DNA of 64,000 bases from Gracilibacillus ureilyticus (GTDB lineage: Bacteria > Bacillota > Bacilli > Bacillales > Amphibacillaceae). Below the pieces are notes generated by a model. The model saw only the letters and a program-made list of their open reading frames with translations, did no database searches and was not told the origin of the DNA. The position numbers were made by a program, and so were the translations under genes. Below are positions 43,154 through 53,660 of this stretch, one piece after another; position 1 is the stretch's first letter; each line of letters opens with the position of its first letter. The stretch covers positions 1 to 64,000 of the forward strand of contig NZ_FOGL01000002.1 of NCBI RefSeq assembly GCF_900111195.1. Reading direction: 5' to 3'.

Positions 43154-43800
43154 CAATCATCAATAAATTAAATTTGCAGAAATATGAGAAGGTGGCCGTA
43201 CTGAATCAGCCGGAAGATTATGAGCTGTTTAATGGATACGATGATCATTTATCTGTAGGGCATGACGCCATTTACATCTTTGTAGAAACGGTTGGCGAAA
43301 TGGTGGAGCATACAAAGAAAATAATAAGGGAAGAATGCCTGCGTGAAAATGGCTACTTATTTTTTGCTTACCCGAAAAAAGGAAACAAGAAGTATGAAAC
43401 ATTCGTTCACAGGGATGAAATATTCCCCGCACTGAAGGTCGATGAGGATGGCTATGTCGGTAAGAGTGATGTTAAATTCTCGCGGATGGTGAGCATGGAT
43501 GAAGTATTTACCGTTGTCGGATTAAAGCGTGAGAAGAAGAAAGCGAAAAAGACATCTGCCTCCAGCCAGTGTGTTGCTGATTATGAACACCAAGTGAAAG
43601 ATATAGAAAAGCTATTAGAGAATCACCCTGAGGAATTAACCTTCTATCAAAAATTAACACCAGGATATAAAAGGAATTGGGCTCGTTTTATATTTTCAGC
43701 GAAGCAAACGAGAACACGTGAAAAGCGCAAGGCGGAGATGATTGATATCCTTTCCCAGGGATATAAGTCAGTGGACTTATTCCGGCAGAATAAGAAATAA
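43150..43800 (+). CDS. YdeI/OmpD-associated (OmdA) family protein
   Basis: The 216-residue protein has an N-terminal DUF3052-like part (about 1-115, LNLQKYEKVAVLNQPEDYEL) and a C-terminal OmdA-type helical domain: LTPGYKRNWARFIFSAKQTR, then REKRKAEMIDILSQGYK. The latter is found in bacteriocin-protection/YdeI-type proteins; its mechanism is unclear. It overlaps rbsK by four bases and is translationally coupled with it. Confidence 0.75.
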   Translation: MTIINKLNLQKYEKVAVLNQPEDYELFNGYDDHLSVGHDAIYIFVETVGEMVEHTKKIIREECLRENGYLFFAYPKKGNKKYETFVHRDEIFPALKVDEDGYVGKSDVKFSRMVSMDEVFTVVGLKREKKKAKKTSASSQCVADYEHQVKDIEKLLENHPEELTFYQKLTPGYKRNWARFIFSAKQTRTREKRKAEMIDILSQGYKSVDLFRQNKK

Positions 43801-43874
43801 AGAAAAGCAGGGAACGGCTAAAAAGTTCTCCTTTTACGACCAGGAAGTCCTCCTGTTAAGGGAAGGTTTTTAAC

Positions 43875-43909
43875 AAAAGGTCCGGGGTTACCTTCTCCCG
43901 GACCTTTTT
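43875..43909. terminator. Bidirectional terminator between convergent genes
   Basis: AAAAGGTCCGGG and CCCGGACCTTTT are perfect arms around a 10-base loop with T-rich tails on both strands. It serves the rbsK operon and the FMN reductase gene. Confidence 0.85.
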
Positions 43910-43941
43910 CCCCGATTGTTCTGTTTTCATAAAAATAGGTC

Positions 43942-44568
43942 TTACTCCTGTATATTCCCTTTGGCTGGGATAGGATGCTCCTTAAATATCCTTGCAAGAT
44001 GCATCGTATTATATGCGAGCATTTCTACATGTTTTTTGGTGAAAGAATTTTCTGATCCTTTTCCTTCCATATAAGAGGGACCTGGTCCTGCTTCTCCGAC
44101 CCAGTAAGTATCAACATTCGGCGGGATAACAAACCCGATATGGGACAGGCCGTATAAAATAGAACCTGCTGCTTGTTTGGCTCCATCTTCATTGCCTGTC
44201 ACAACTACTCCGCCGACTTTATTATAAAAAATAGATTGTCCGTTATCCATCGTTTCTCCACTGCTGCCATATAATCTCTCGATTGCTAATGTAGCCAGAC
44301 TGCTTTTCTCGCCAAGCCATATCGGTGTCCCGATAATCAGAATGTCGGCTTCTTTTACTTTGGCTAAAATCTGCGGCCATTCGTCACCTTCTCCCATATC
44401 ATCACTAATGCCAAGTGAGATATGATAATCTGCCAGTCTGATAGATTCTGTTTCCACCTGCTCTTCTGAATAAATTTTCAGCACTTCGTCTGTAAGTGCC
44501 TGTGTATTAGAAGGCTCAGAGGAATCTTTTAAGGAAGCATTTAAAACGACTGCTTTCAATGGTTTCAT
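43942..44568 (-). CDS. NADPH-dependent FMN reductase/flavodoxin-like protein
   Basis: The 208-residue protein has the flavodoxin fold: VLNASLKDSSEPSNTQALTD for FMN phosphate binding, then DILIIGTPIWLGEKSSLATL and VVVTGNEDGAKQAAGSILYG as the other two FMN-binding loops. Members reduce FMN or quinones using NAD(P)H. It is a single gene with a start behind GGAGAGTG. Confidence 0.85.
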   Translation of the reverse strand: MKPLKAVVLNASLKDSSEPSNTQALTDEVLKIYSEEQVETESIRLADYHISLGISDDMGEGDEWPQILAKVKEADILIIGTPIWLGEKSSLATLAIERLYGSSGETMDNGQSIFYNKVGGVVVTGNEDGAKQAAGSILYGLSHIGFVIPPNVDTYWVGEAGPGPSYMEGKGSENSFTKKHVEMLAYNTMHLARIFKEHPIPAKGNIQE

Positions 44569-44684
44569 CTTATCACTCTCCTAGTTAACACTTTTCCTGA
44601 ATAGGAAGAAACTAAACATTTTCTGATGAGAAGTTATCTAGCCGGAATGTGTCCTTTTCATTAACTGTATTCGCAAAAAAAGAA

Positions 44685-44701
44685 GCCGGGAACTGCCCGG
44701 C
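44685..44701 (-). terminator. Intrinsic terminator of the cyclomaltodextrinase-type gene
   Basis: On the minus strand GCCGGG and CCCGGC pair around a 5-base loop and are followed by TTCTTTTTTTG. It lies 17 bases after the stop codon. Confidence 0.85.
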
Positions 44702-44718
44702 CTATCCTCTTTATCTAT

Positions 44719-46919
<2,201 letters not shown>

Positions 46920-48230
46920 ATGAGAAGCAATAAGTTTTTACTGGTTTTATTTTCGCTATTATTTGCAATCGTTATCACTACAGCGTGTGCTCCAGACAGA
47001 GAGGAAGAAACAAGTTCAGATAGTAATGAAGAGAATACATCAGGAGAAACGACAGACAACTCAGGTGATTCTTCTGAAGCAGATAAACCGGAAGAATTGA
47101 CGGTGTGGGCAAATGATGAAGAAGAACAGTTAGCGGCAATTGAAAAAATAGCTGCAGATTACGAAGAGCAAAGCGGTATTAAAGTGAATGTAGTCGCTAA
47201 ATCAATGTTAGAACAATTAGATGAATTGTCACTTGCAGGGCCGGAAGGAAGAGGGCCGGATCTGTTTTTCCAGCCTCACGATCGAATCGGTGATATCGTA
47301 GCACAGGGTTTGGCACAGCCTCTTGAAATTAGTGACGAAGATACTGGTGGATACAGTGAAGCATCCCTTCAATCTGTACAGTATGAATATGAAGGTCAAT
47401 CAGATTATTATGGTGTACCAGCAGTAATTGAAACATACGGAATTTTCTATAACAAGGATATCATGGAAGCGCCAGAAACAATGGAAGACTTAAAAGCTTC
47501 CCTGGAAGAAAACACGGATGCATCTCAGGACCAATTCGGATTCCTGATGAAGCCGAATGATTTATATTTTGCTTATCCATTCTTTAAAACAAATGGCGGT
47601 TATATATTTGGCGGAGAAAATGGATCATATGATACATCAGATATTGGGTTAGCTAATGAAGGAGCTATTGAGGGCGGAGAATTATTCCAGTCATTCTTTG
47701 GCGATGGACTGATTCCACCTTCTACTACCCCTGATATTATTGACGGCTTATTTACAGAAGGAAAAGTTGGAGCTGTTATCAACGGCCCTTGGAGTGTTCC
47801 AAGTTACACAGAAGCATTAGGCGACAGCCTTGGATTTGCACCGTTCCCTGATATGAATGGGGAAGCAGCACTATCACTTGTTGGGGTAAAAGCATGGATG
47901 GTTTCGTATTATTCCGAAAATACAGAATGGGCAACAGATCTTGCGTTATTTATGACGAATGAGGAAAACCAGAAACATTACTTTGATGTTGCAGGTGAAT
48001 TACCGACAAATACAAATGCATTAGAGTCGATTGAAAATCCAATCTTCAGTACATTTAGTGAGCAAATTGAAAACGGTGTGCCGATGCCAAGTACTCCGCA
48101 AATGTCACAAGTTTGGGAACCGATGAATAATGCATTGCAGTTCCTTGCTGAAGGGGAAGATCCATCTTCTGTATTGCCGGAAGCAGTAGAACAAATCAAG
48201 ATAAATATTGACGCTAGTGGTGCTCAATAA
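46920..48230 (+). CDS. mdxE: Maltodextrin ABC transporter substrate-binding lipoprotein
   Basis: The 436-residue protein has a lipoprotein signal ending ITTAC (Cys23), an acidic Ser/Glu/Thr linker (about 25-57), then a MalE-type fold with LTVWANDEEEQLAAIEKIAA, GRGPDLFFQPHDRIGDIVAQ, VPAVIETYGIFYNKD and FKTNGGYIFG. It binds maltodextrins and delivers them to MdxFG. It is the first gene of the mdxEFG operon, directly under operator control, and is followed by an intercistronic hairpin. Confidence 0.92.
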   Translation: MRSNKFLLVLFSLLFAIVITTACAPDREEETSSDSNEENTSGETTDNSGDSSEADKPEELTVWANDEEEQLAAIEKIAADYEEQSGIKVNVVAKSMLEQLDELSLAGPEGRGPDLFFQPHDRIGDIVAQGLAQPLEISDEDTGGYSEASLQSVQYEYEGQSDYYGVPAVIETYGIFYNKDIMEAPETMEDLKASLEENTDASQDQFGFLMKPNDLYFAYPFFKTNGGYIFGGENGSYDTSDIGLANEGAIEGGELFQSFFGDGLIPPSTTPDIIDGLFTEGKVGAVINGPWSVPSYTEALGDSLGFAPFPDMNGEAALSLVGVKAWMVSYYSENTEWATDLALFMTNEENQKHYFDVAGELPTNTNALESIENPIFSTFSEQIENGVPMPSTPQMSQVWEPMNNALQFLAEGEDPSSVLPEAVEQIKINIDASGAQ

Positions 48231-48272
48231 AAAGAGCTTTCGTCTTCTGAATTTTAGCACCGTAATCTTAAC

Positions 48273-48293
48273 AGGGAAGAATTTTTCTTCCCT
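48273..48293 (+). promoter_or_regulatory. Intercistronic hairpin between mdxE and mdxF
   Basis: AGGGAAGAA and TTCTTCCCT pair with a very tight loop and are followed by CTCATTTTTTC. It probably acts as a partial terminator, giving more binding protein than permease. Confidence 0.6.
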
Positions 48294-48328
48294 CTCATTT
48301 TTTCTGTTCTATTGGGGAGGTAATCAAA

Positions 48329-49624
48329 TTGAATCACAAAACCGATAAATTTAAAAATCATAATCCCAATGTTGCCACAATTCTTTCCATCATTTTTGCG
48401 GGGTTAGGGCAGCTGTACAACCGCAGATTCTTAAAAGGTACCATATTTATCATATTGGAGGTTGCCTTTTTAATAACATTACTGGATTCGATTAACTTTG
48501 GATTATGGGGTTTACGGACATTAGGTACCATTCCGGGTACGGACCATTCTATCCGGTTATTGGTTTTCGGTGTATTATCATTAATAGCAACAATCATCCT
48601 GCTCGCATTGTATGTATGGAATGTGATAGATGCGCGTAATCAGGCGAAAAAAATAAAGGATGGATGGATGCCGAAAGGATTCAAGGACACTATTATTCAT
48701 TTTTACGATACGGCATTCCCATATTTAATGACGGTTCCTGGATTATTACTAATGATCTTTGTCGTCATATTCCCGCTTATCTTTTCTGTTTTACTCGCAT
48801 TTACCAATTATAATTTATACAACTCACCACCAAGGAATCTTGTTGAGTGGATCGGGTTCGATAATTTTAAAGAACTCGTTACAGTACCAATCTGGCAGGA
48901 AACATTTATAAGTGTTTTAGCTTGGACCATTGTATGGACAGTTGTCGCAACAACACTGCAAATTGCAATTGGTTTATTTTTGGCGTTAATTGTAAATGAT
49001 CCGAGAATCCGGTTTAAGAAATTAATTCGTACCATTTTAATTTTACCATGGGCTGTACCTGCATTTGTTACCATCTTAATTTTCTCCGCGATGTTTAATG
49101 ATGACTTCGGGACAATTAACCGGGACATTATTATTCCGCTGATTGGCGGGGAAGGTATTCCATGGCTTAGTGAACCAATCTATGCACGGACAGCCATCAT
49201 TATGATCCAGACATGGCTGGGTTTCCCGTTTATTTTTGCCCTGTTCACAGGTGTGTTACAGAGTATCTCGAAGGACTGGTATGAAGCAGCAGACGTAGAT
49301 GGCGGATCTCGCTTTCAAAAATTCCGCTATATTACTTTTCCACATGTCCTTTTCGCAACTGCACCATTATTGATTATGCAATATGCACAAAACTTCAATA
49401 ATTTTAATATTATTTATTTGTTTAATGAAGGTGGCCCGCCTGTTCGAAATTCAAATGCTGGTGGGACAGATATCCTTATTTCGTGGGTATATAAGTTAAC
49501 TTTTGAAACGAATAACTATGCAATGGCTGCAGTAATCTCTCTTATCATGGGTCTGATTATTTCCGGATTTGCCTTTTATCAATTCAGACAAACGAAATCA
49601 TTCAAAGAAGAGGGTGAATTATAA
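48329..49624 (+). CDS. mdxF: Maltodextrin ABC transporter permease (MalF type)
   Basis: The 431-residue permease starts at TTG behind GGGGAGGT. It has extra N-terminal hydrophobic segments (about 12-50, 65-92) before the six-helix permease core, as in MalF/MdxF. The coupling loop reads EAADVDGGSRFQKFRYITFP (about 328-347). The partner permease gene overlaps by one base (TAATG). Confidence 0.92.
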   Translation: MNHKTDKFKNHNPNVATILSIIFAGLGQLYNRRFLKGTIFIILEVAFLITLLDSINFGLWGLRTLGTIPGTDHSIRLLVFGVLSLIATIILLALYVWNVIDARNQAKKIKDGWMPKGFKDTIIHFYDTAFPYLMTVPGLLLMIFVVIFPLIFSVLLAFTNYNLYNSPPRNLVEWIGFDNFKELVTVPIWQETFISVLAWTIVWTVVATTLQIAIGLFLALIVNDPRIRFKKLIRTILILPWAVPAFVTILIFSAMFNDDFGTINRDIIIPLIGGEGIPWLSEPIYARTAIIMIQTWLGFPFIFALFTGVLQSISKDWYEAADVDGGSRFQKFRYITFPHVLFATAPLLIMQYAQNFNNFNIIYLFNEGGPPVRNSNAGGTDILISWVYKLTFETNNYAMAAVISLIMGLIISGFAFYQFRQTKSFKEEGEL

Positions 49625-50463
49625 TGAACCAGAAACAAAAATCCAAAATAGAAGTTACATTGATGTACCTAGTGATTGTGATAACAAGTATAATTATATT
49701 TTACCCGCTTGTCTGGACGGTTGGAATGTCATTGAATCAGGGCACAAGTTTATACTCATCTTCCATTATTCCGGAAAACTTCTCACTGGAACATTATAAG
49801 TGGCTTTTTAGTGAGGAAAGTGATTATCTGTTATGGTATAAGAACTCACTGATTGTTTCTATTTCTGTTGCAGCGGGTAGTGTAATTATTACTTCATTAG
49901 TAGCTTATGCTTTTTCAAGATACCAGTTTGTCGGCAAAAAAAATGCATTGTATGTCTTTTTGCTGCTGCAAATGTTCCCTGTAATGATGGCAATGGTTGC
50001 ATTGTATATCTTTCTAAATATGATTGGTATGCTTGATACATTAACAGGGCTGATATTAGTTTATCTTGGCGGTCAGATTCCATTTAATGCATGGCTTGTA
50101 AAAGGTTATTTTGATACAATTCCTCGCGAATTGGACGAAGCGGCAAAAATAGATGGCGCGGGTCATTTAAGAGTCTTCTGGAGCATCATGCTGCCATTGG
50201 CGAAACCGATTTTGGCGGTAGTAGCATTATTTAATTTTATGATGCCGCTTTTTGATTTCCTGTTACCGTCCATTGTGCTCTCAAGCCAGGATAACTACAC
50301 ACTGGCTGTTGGTTTGTTTAATTTTATCAATGACCGTTTTGCTAATAATTTCACAAGATTTGCTGCAGGTTCTATTTTAATAGCTGTTCCTGTTGCGACC
50401 GTTTATTTATTCTTACAACGTTACCTCATATCAGGGCTGACCGCTGGGGGTACAAAGGGTTAA
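49624..50463 (+). CDS. mdxG: Maltodextrin ABC transporter permease (MalG type)
   Basis: The 279-residue permease has six membrane segments and the coupling loop EAAKIDGAGHLRVFWSIMLP (about 173-192). It pairs with MdxF. No ATPase gene is present in the operon, so the system presumably uses a shared ATPase such as MsmX, or the UgpC-like ATPase at 34.5 kb. Confidence 0.92.
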   Translation: MNQKQKSKIEVTLMYLVIVITSIIIFYPLVWTVGMSLNQGTSLYSSSIIPENFSLEHYKWLFSEESDYLLWYKNSLIVSISVAAGSVIITSLVAYAFSRYQFVGKKNALYVFLLLQMFPVMMAMVALYIFLNMIGMLDTLTGLILVYLGGQIPFNAWLVKGYFDTIPRELDEAAKIDGAGHLRVFWSIMLPLAKPILAVVALFNFMMPLFDFLLPSIVLSSQDNYTLAVGLFNFINDRFANNFTRFAAGSILIAVPVATVYLFLQRYLISGLTAGGTKG

Positions 50464-50568
50464 TGGATGAACTTGCGATTATTCACGAAAGTATTTTCAT
50501 ATCGGTAAGGGTTAACATATAATAGAAATACAGTAATATTTAAGGTATTAACATTAAAGGGTGAAATT

Positions 50569-51594
50569 ATGGGAGTAACAATAAAAGACGTAGCAAAAAA
50601 AGCAGGTGTAGCACCCTCTACCGTTTCAAGAGTTATTGCAGATAATTCAAGAATCAGTTTAGATACAAAGAAACGAGTCAGGAAAGCGATGAAAGAACTG
50701 GGCTATCATCCAAATATAAATGCACGTAATCTGGCGGTTCGCTCTTCGCAGGCAATCGGCGTAGTGATGCCATCATCAACAGACAAGGCATTGCAAAATC
50801 CGTTTTTCCCAGAGATTTTACGAGGGATCGGCTCTGTGGCACATGGGACGGAATATTCCTTATACGTTTCAACAGGTGGGACAGAAGAGGAGCAATTTGA
50901 AGAAGTAAAACGGATGGTCTTTGGCAACAGAGTGGATGGGATTATTCTTCTCTATTCACGGGCAAATGATGAAGTGACGAATTTTCTGTTTGAGAAGAAT
51001 TTCCCTTTCGTTATTGTTGGTAAGCCATATGCGTATGAAAACCAGATTACGTATGTAGACAATGACAATGTCAGAGCCAGCAGGGAGATCACCCAGCATT
51101 TAATCGATCTGGGACATCAGCATATCGGTTTTATCGGGGGATCGACGGAGCGTCTGGTAACTGTTGACAGGATGGAAGGATATATGACGGCACTAAAAGA
51201 AGCTGGATTGCCTGTAAGGGATGAATATAAAGTTCAGACGGAATTTCTCGAGTCTGGCGGGCGTAAAGCGGTAGAAGAATTATTTTCTCTCGACCAGCCG
51301 CCGACAGGGTTAGTCATTGCCGATGATCTTGTCAGTCTTGGTGTGATCAATATGCTGGAGCAGCTGAATTTTCATGTTCCTGAAGATATCTCAATCGCAA
51401 GTTTTAACAATGTTTATTTGTCTGAAATTACAAGGCCCCCGTTAACAACGGTTGATATACAGATTTATCTGATGGGAGTTCATGCATCCAGATGCCTTAT
51501 TGAAAAAGTAAAGGCGAAGGATGAACCCGCAAAAAGAATTATTGTTCCACATAAAATAATGTATCGTCAGTCAACGAAGAAAAAAGAATTATAA
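50569..51594 (+). CDS. mdxR: LacI-family maltodextrin regulator
   Basis: The 341-residue protein has the LacI HTH (TIKDVAKKAGVAPSTVSRVI) with the hinge region, then a periplasmic-binding-like effector domain with FVIVGKPY, HIGFIGGS and the C-terminal PPLTTVDIQIYLMGVHASRC. The four GCGCAA-type operators in this region are its expected sites. It follows mdxG after 105 bases and precedes malL. The start is behind AGGGTGA. Confidence 0.9.
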   Translation: MGVTIKDVAKKAGVAPSTVSRVIADNSRISLDTKKRVRKAMKELGYHPNINARNLAVRSSQAIGVVMPSSTDKALQNPFFPEILRGIGSVAHGTEYSLYVSTGGTEEEQFEEVKRMVFGNRVDGIILLYSRANDEVTNFLFEKNFPFVIVGKPYAYENQITYVDNDNVRASREITQHLIDLGHQHIGFIGGSTERLVTVDRMEGYMTALKEAGLPVRDEYKVQTEFLESGGRKAVEELFSLDQPPTGLVIADDLVSLGVINMLEQLNFHVPEDISIASFNNVYLSEITRPPLTTVDIQIYLMGVHASRCLIEKVKAKDEPAKRIIVPHKIMYRQSTKKKEL

Positions 51595-51677
51595 ATAGAT
51601 ACAGCAGGATAGTCTGCTTTACAGTGATATTCTTATTACCCTTCCAGTGGTGGCAAGGGCGAATAAGAATCGCTTTG

Positions 51678-51695
51678 AGCGCAACCGTTTGCGCT
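51678..51695. promoter_or_regulatory. LacI-type operator upstream of malL
   Basis: AGCGCAACCGTTTGCGCT has outer arms GCGCAA and TTGCGC and a CG centre, matching the three copies near mdxE. It stands 109 bases before malL and indicates that malL belongs to the same regulon with its own promoter. Confidence 0.8.
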
Positions 51696-51803
51696 TGAAA
51701 TTCAAAATATCTGACATTTTGTGCAAAGGTATTGTGCACTTCCAGATAAGGAATTGATTATGTACTGTTGGAGGCAATGGGACAACAAGGAGGAAGAAAC
51801 CTG

Positions 51804-53474
51804 ATGGAGAGTGTTTGGTGGAAAGAGGCAGTTGCCTATCAAATATACCCTCGAAGTTTTATGGATTCCAATGGTGACGGGATCGGTGATCTTCAGGGGG
51901 TAATATCGAAATTAGATTACCTGAAAGAGTTAGGTATTGATGTCATTTGGATTTGTCCGGTTTACCCATCTCCGAATGATGATAATGGCTATGATATAAG
52001 TGATTACAAAGGTATTATGGCGGACTTTGGTACAATGAAAGATTTCGATGAATTGCTGGAAGCGGTCCATCGACGCGGGATGAAATTAATTATGGATCTT
52101 GTCATTAATCATACGTCTGACGAACATCCATGGTTCATTGAATCCCGTTCATCGAAAGATAATCCGTACAGGGATTATTATATTTGGCATCAAGGGAAGG
52201 GAGACGGATCAGAGCCGAATAACTGGGAATCAATCTTTGGCGGTTCTGCCTGGGAGTATGATGAAAAGACAAAAGAATATTATATGCACGTTTTTTCCCG
52301 TAAACAGCCTGACTTAAATTGGGAAAATGAAAAGGTTCGCCATGAGTTGTATGAAATGGTTAACTGGTGGCTGGACAAAGGAATTGACGGATTCCGTGTT
52401 GATGCTATTTCTCATATTAAGAAGGTACCTGGATTTCCGGACTTGCCAAACCCGAAAAAGAAAAAATATGTGCCATCATTTGAAGGACACATGAACCGGG
52501 AAGGAATCCAGGCATTTTTGGAAGAATTAAAGGAAGAAACATTTAAGAAGTATGATATTATGACAGTTGGAGAAGCGAATGGTGTGACAGTAGATCAGGC
52601 AGATGAATGGGTTGGTGAAAAAAACGGGAAGTTCAATATGATTTTCCAGTTTGAACATTTAGGCTTATGGGGCAATAGTGCAGAAGGCGGACTTGATTTA
52701 CCTTCATTGAAAAAAACATTAACTAAGTGGCAAAAAGGACTGGAAGGTATGGGATGGAACGCACTTTTCCTCGAAAATCATGACCAGCCGCGTTCTGTTT
52801 CCACATGGGGAAATGACGAAAAATTTTGGGACAAATCAGCAAAAGGCCTTGCTACATTATACTTTTTTATGCAGGGCACGCCATTTATCTATCAGGGACA
52901 GGAAATCGGAATGACAAATGTCCAGTTCGATTCGATAGATGACTATAACGATGTGGCAATTAAGAACAAGTACAAAAATGAAAAAGAAGAAGGAAAGTCC
53001 CATGAAGAGATTATGCAAAGCATTTGGAAAAATGGCCGCGACAATTCAAGAACACCGATGCAGTGGAATGGCAGGCAAAACGCCGGATTCACAACTGGAA
53101 CGCCATGGCTGAAGGTAAATCCAAATTATTCGCGAATTAATGTTGCCAGCCAGCTCAGTGATCCGGATTCCATTTACCATTACTATAAGAAGATGATAAA
53201 GCTAAGAAAAGAAGAAAAAGCGCTCATTTACGGAACCTATGATTTAATATTGGATAATGATGATCAGATCTATGCGTACACACGTACATTAAATAACAAA
53301 AAAATATTAATAATGATCAATCTGTTTGAGAAGAAAACAGAGTTCAGGCTGCCGGAGAATTTAACAACTTTTACTCCGAAATTAGCCATATCCAACTATG
53401 AGGTGGATGAGAAAGAGGATATTAAAACAGTAACATTAAGGCCTTATGAAGCAAGGGTATATCATTTGGACTGA
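51804..53474 (+). CDS. malL: Oligo-1,6-glucosidase/alpha-glucosidase (GH13)
   Basis: The 556-residue GH13 enzyme opens WWKEAVAYQIYPRSFMDSNG, contains the nucleophile in DGFRVDAISHIKK, the acid/base in TVGEANG, and LENHDQPR with the transition-state Asp. Length matches B. subtilis MalL (561). It cleaves isomaltose, maltose and short malto-oligosaccharides in the cytoplasm. The ATG at 51804 is behind AAGGAGG; the upstream TTG frame adds 12 residues of no value. Confidence 0.92.
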   Translation: MESVWWKEAVAYQIYPRSFMDSNGDGIGDLQGVISKLDYLKELGIDVIWICPVYPSPNDDNGYDISDYKGIMADFGTMKDFDELLEAVHRRGMKLIMDLVINHTSDEHPWFIESRSSKDNPYRDYYIWHQGKGDGSEPNNWESIFGGSAWEYDEKTKEYYMHVFSRKQPDLNWENEKVRHELYEMVNWWLDKGIDGFRVDAISHIKKVPGFPDLPNPKKKKYVPSFEGHMNREGIQAFLEELKEETFKKYDIMTVGEANGVTVDQADEWVGEKNGKFNMIFQFEHLGLWGNSAEGGLDLPSLKKTLTKWQKGLEGMGWNALFLENHDQPRSVSTWGNDEKFWDKSAKGLATLYFFMQGTPFIYQGQEIGMTNVQFDSIDDYNDVAIKNKYKNEKEEGKSHEEIMQSIWKNGRDNSRTPMQWNGRQNAGFTTGTPWLKVNPNYSRINVASQLSDPDSIYHYYKKMIKLRKEEKALIYGTYDLILDNDDQIYAYTRTLNNKKILIMINLFEKKTEFRLPENLTTFTPKLAISNYEVDEKEDIKTVTLRPYEARVYHLD

Positions 53475-53526
53475 GGAGCAGGACTGAGTCTGCTGTTTCG
53501 CTCCTATCCCTAAATAGGCTGCCGGA

Positions 53527-53556
53527 AGAGCCCGCAGAAGCTACTGCGGGTTCTTT
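53527..53556 (+). terminator. Intrinsic terminator after malL
   Basis: AGAGCCCGCAG and CTGCGGGTTCT pair (one G-U) around a 6-base loop, followed by TTGTTTG. Confidence 0.75.
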
Positions 53557-53660
53557 GTTTGTCGAAAAATGTCTATGGAAATTGGGTACTGGCACTCATT
53601 GACTTTAGTAACCAATTTAGTTAATATTAACTATATTTAAATACATGTTTCCGGGAGGTT

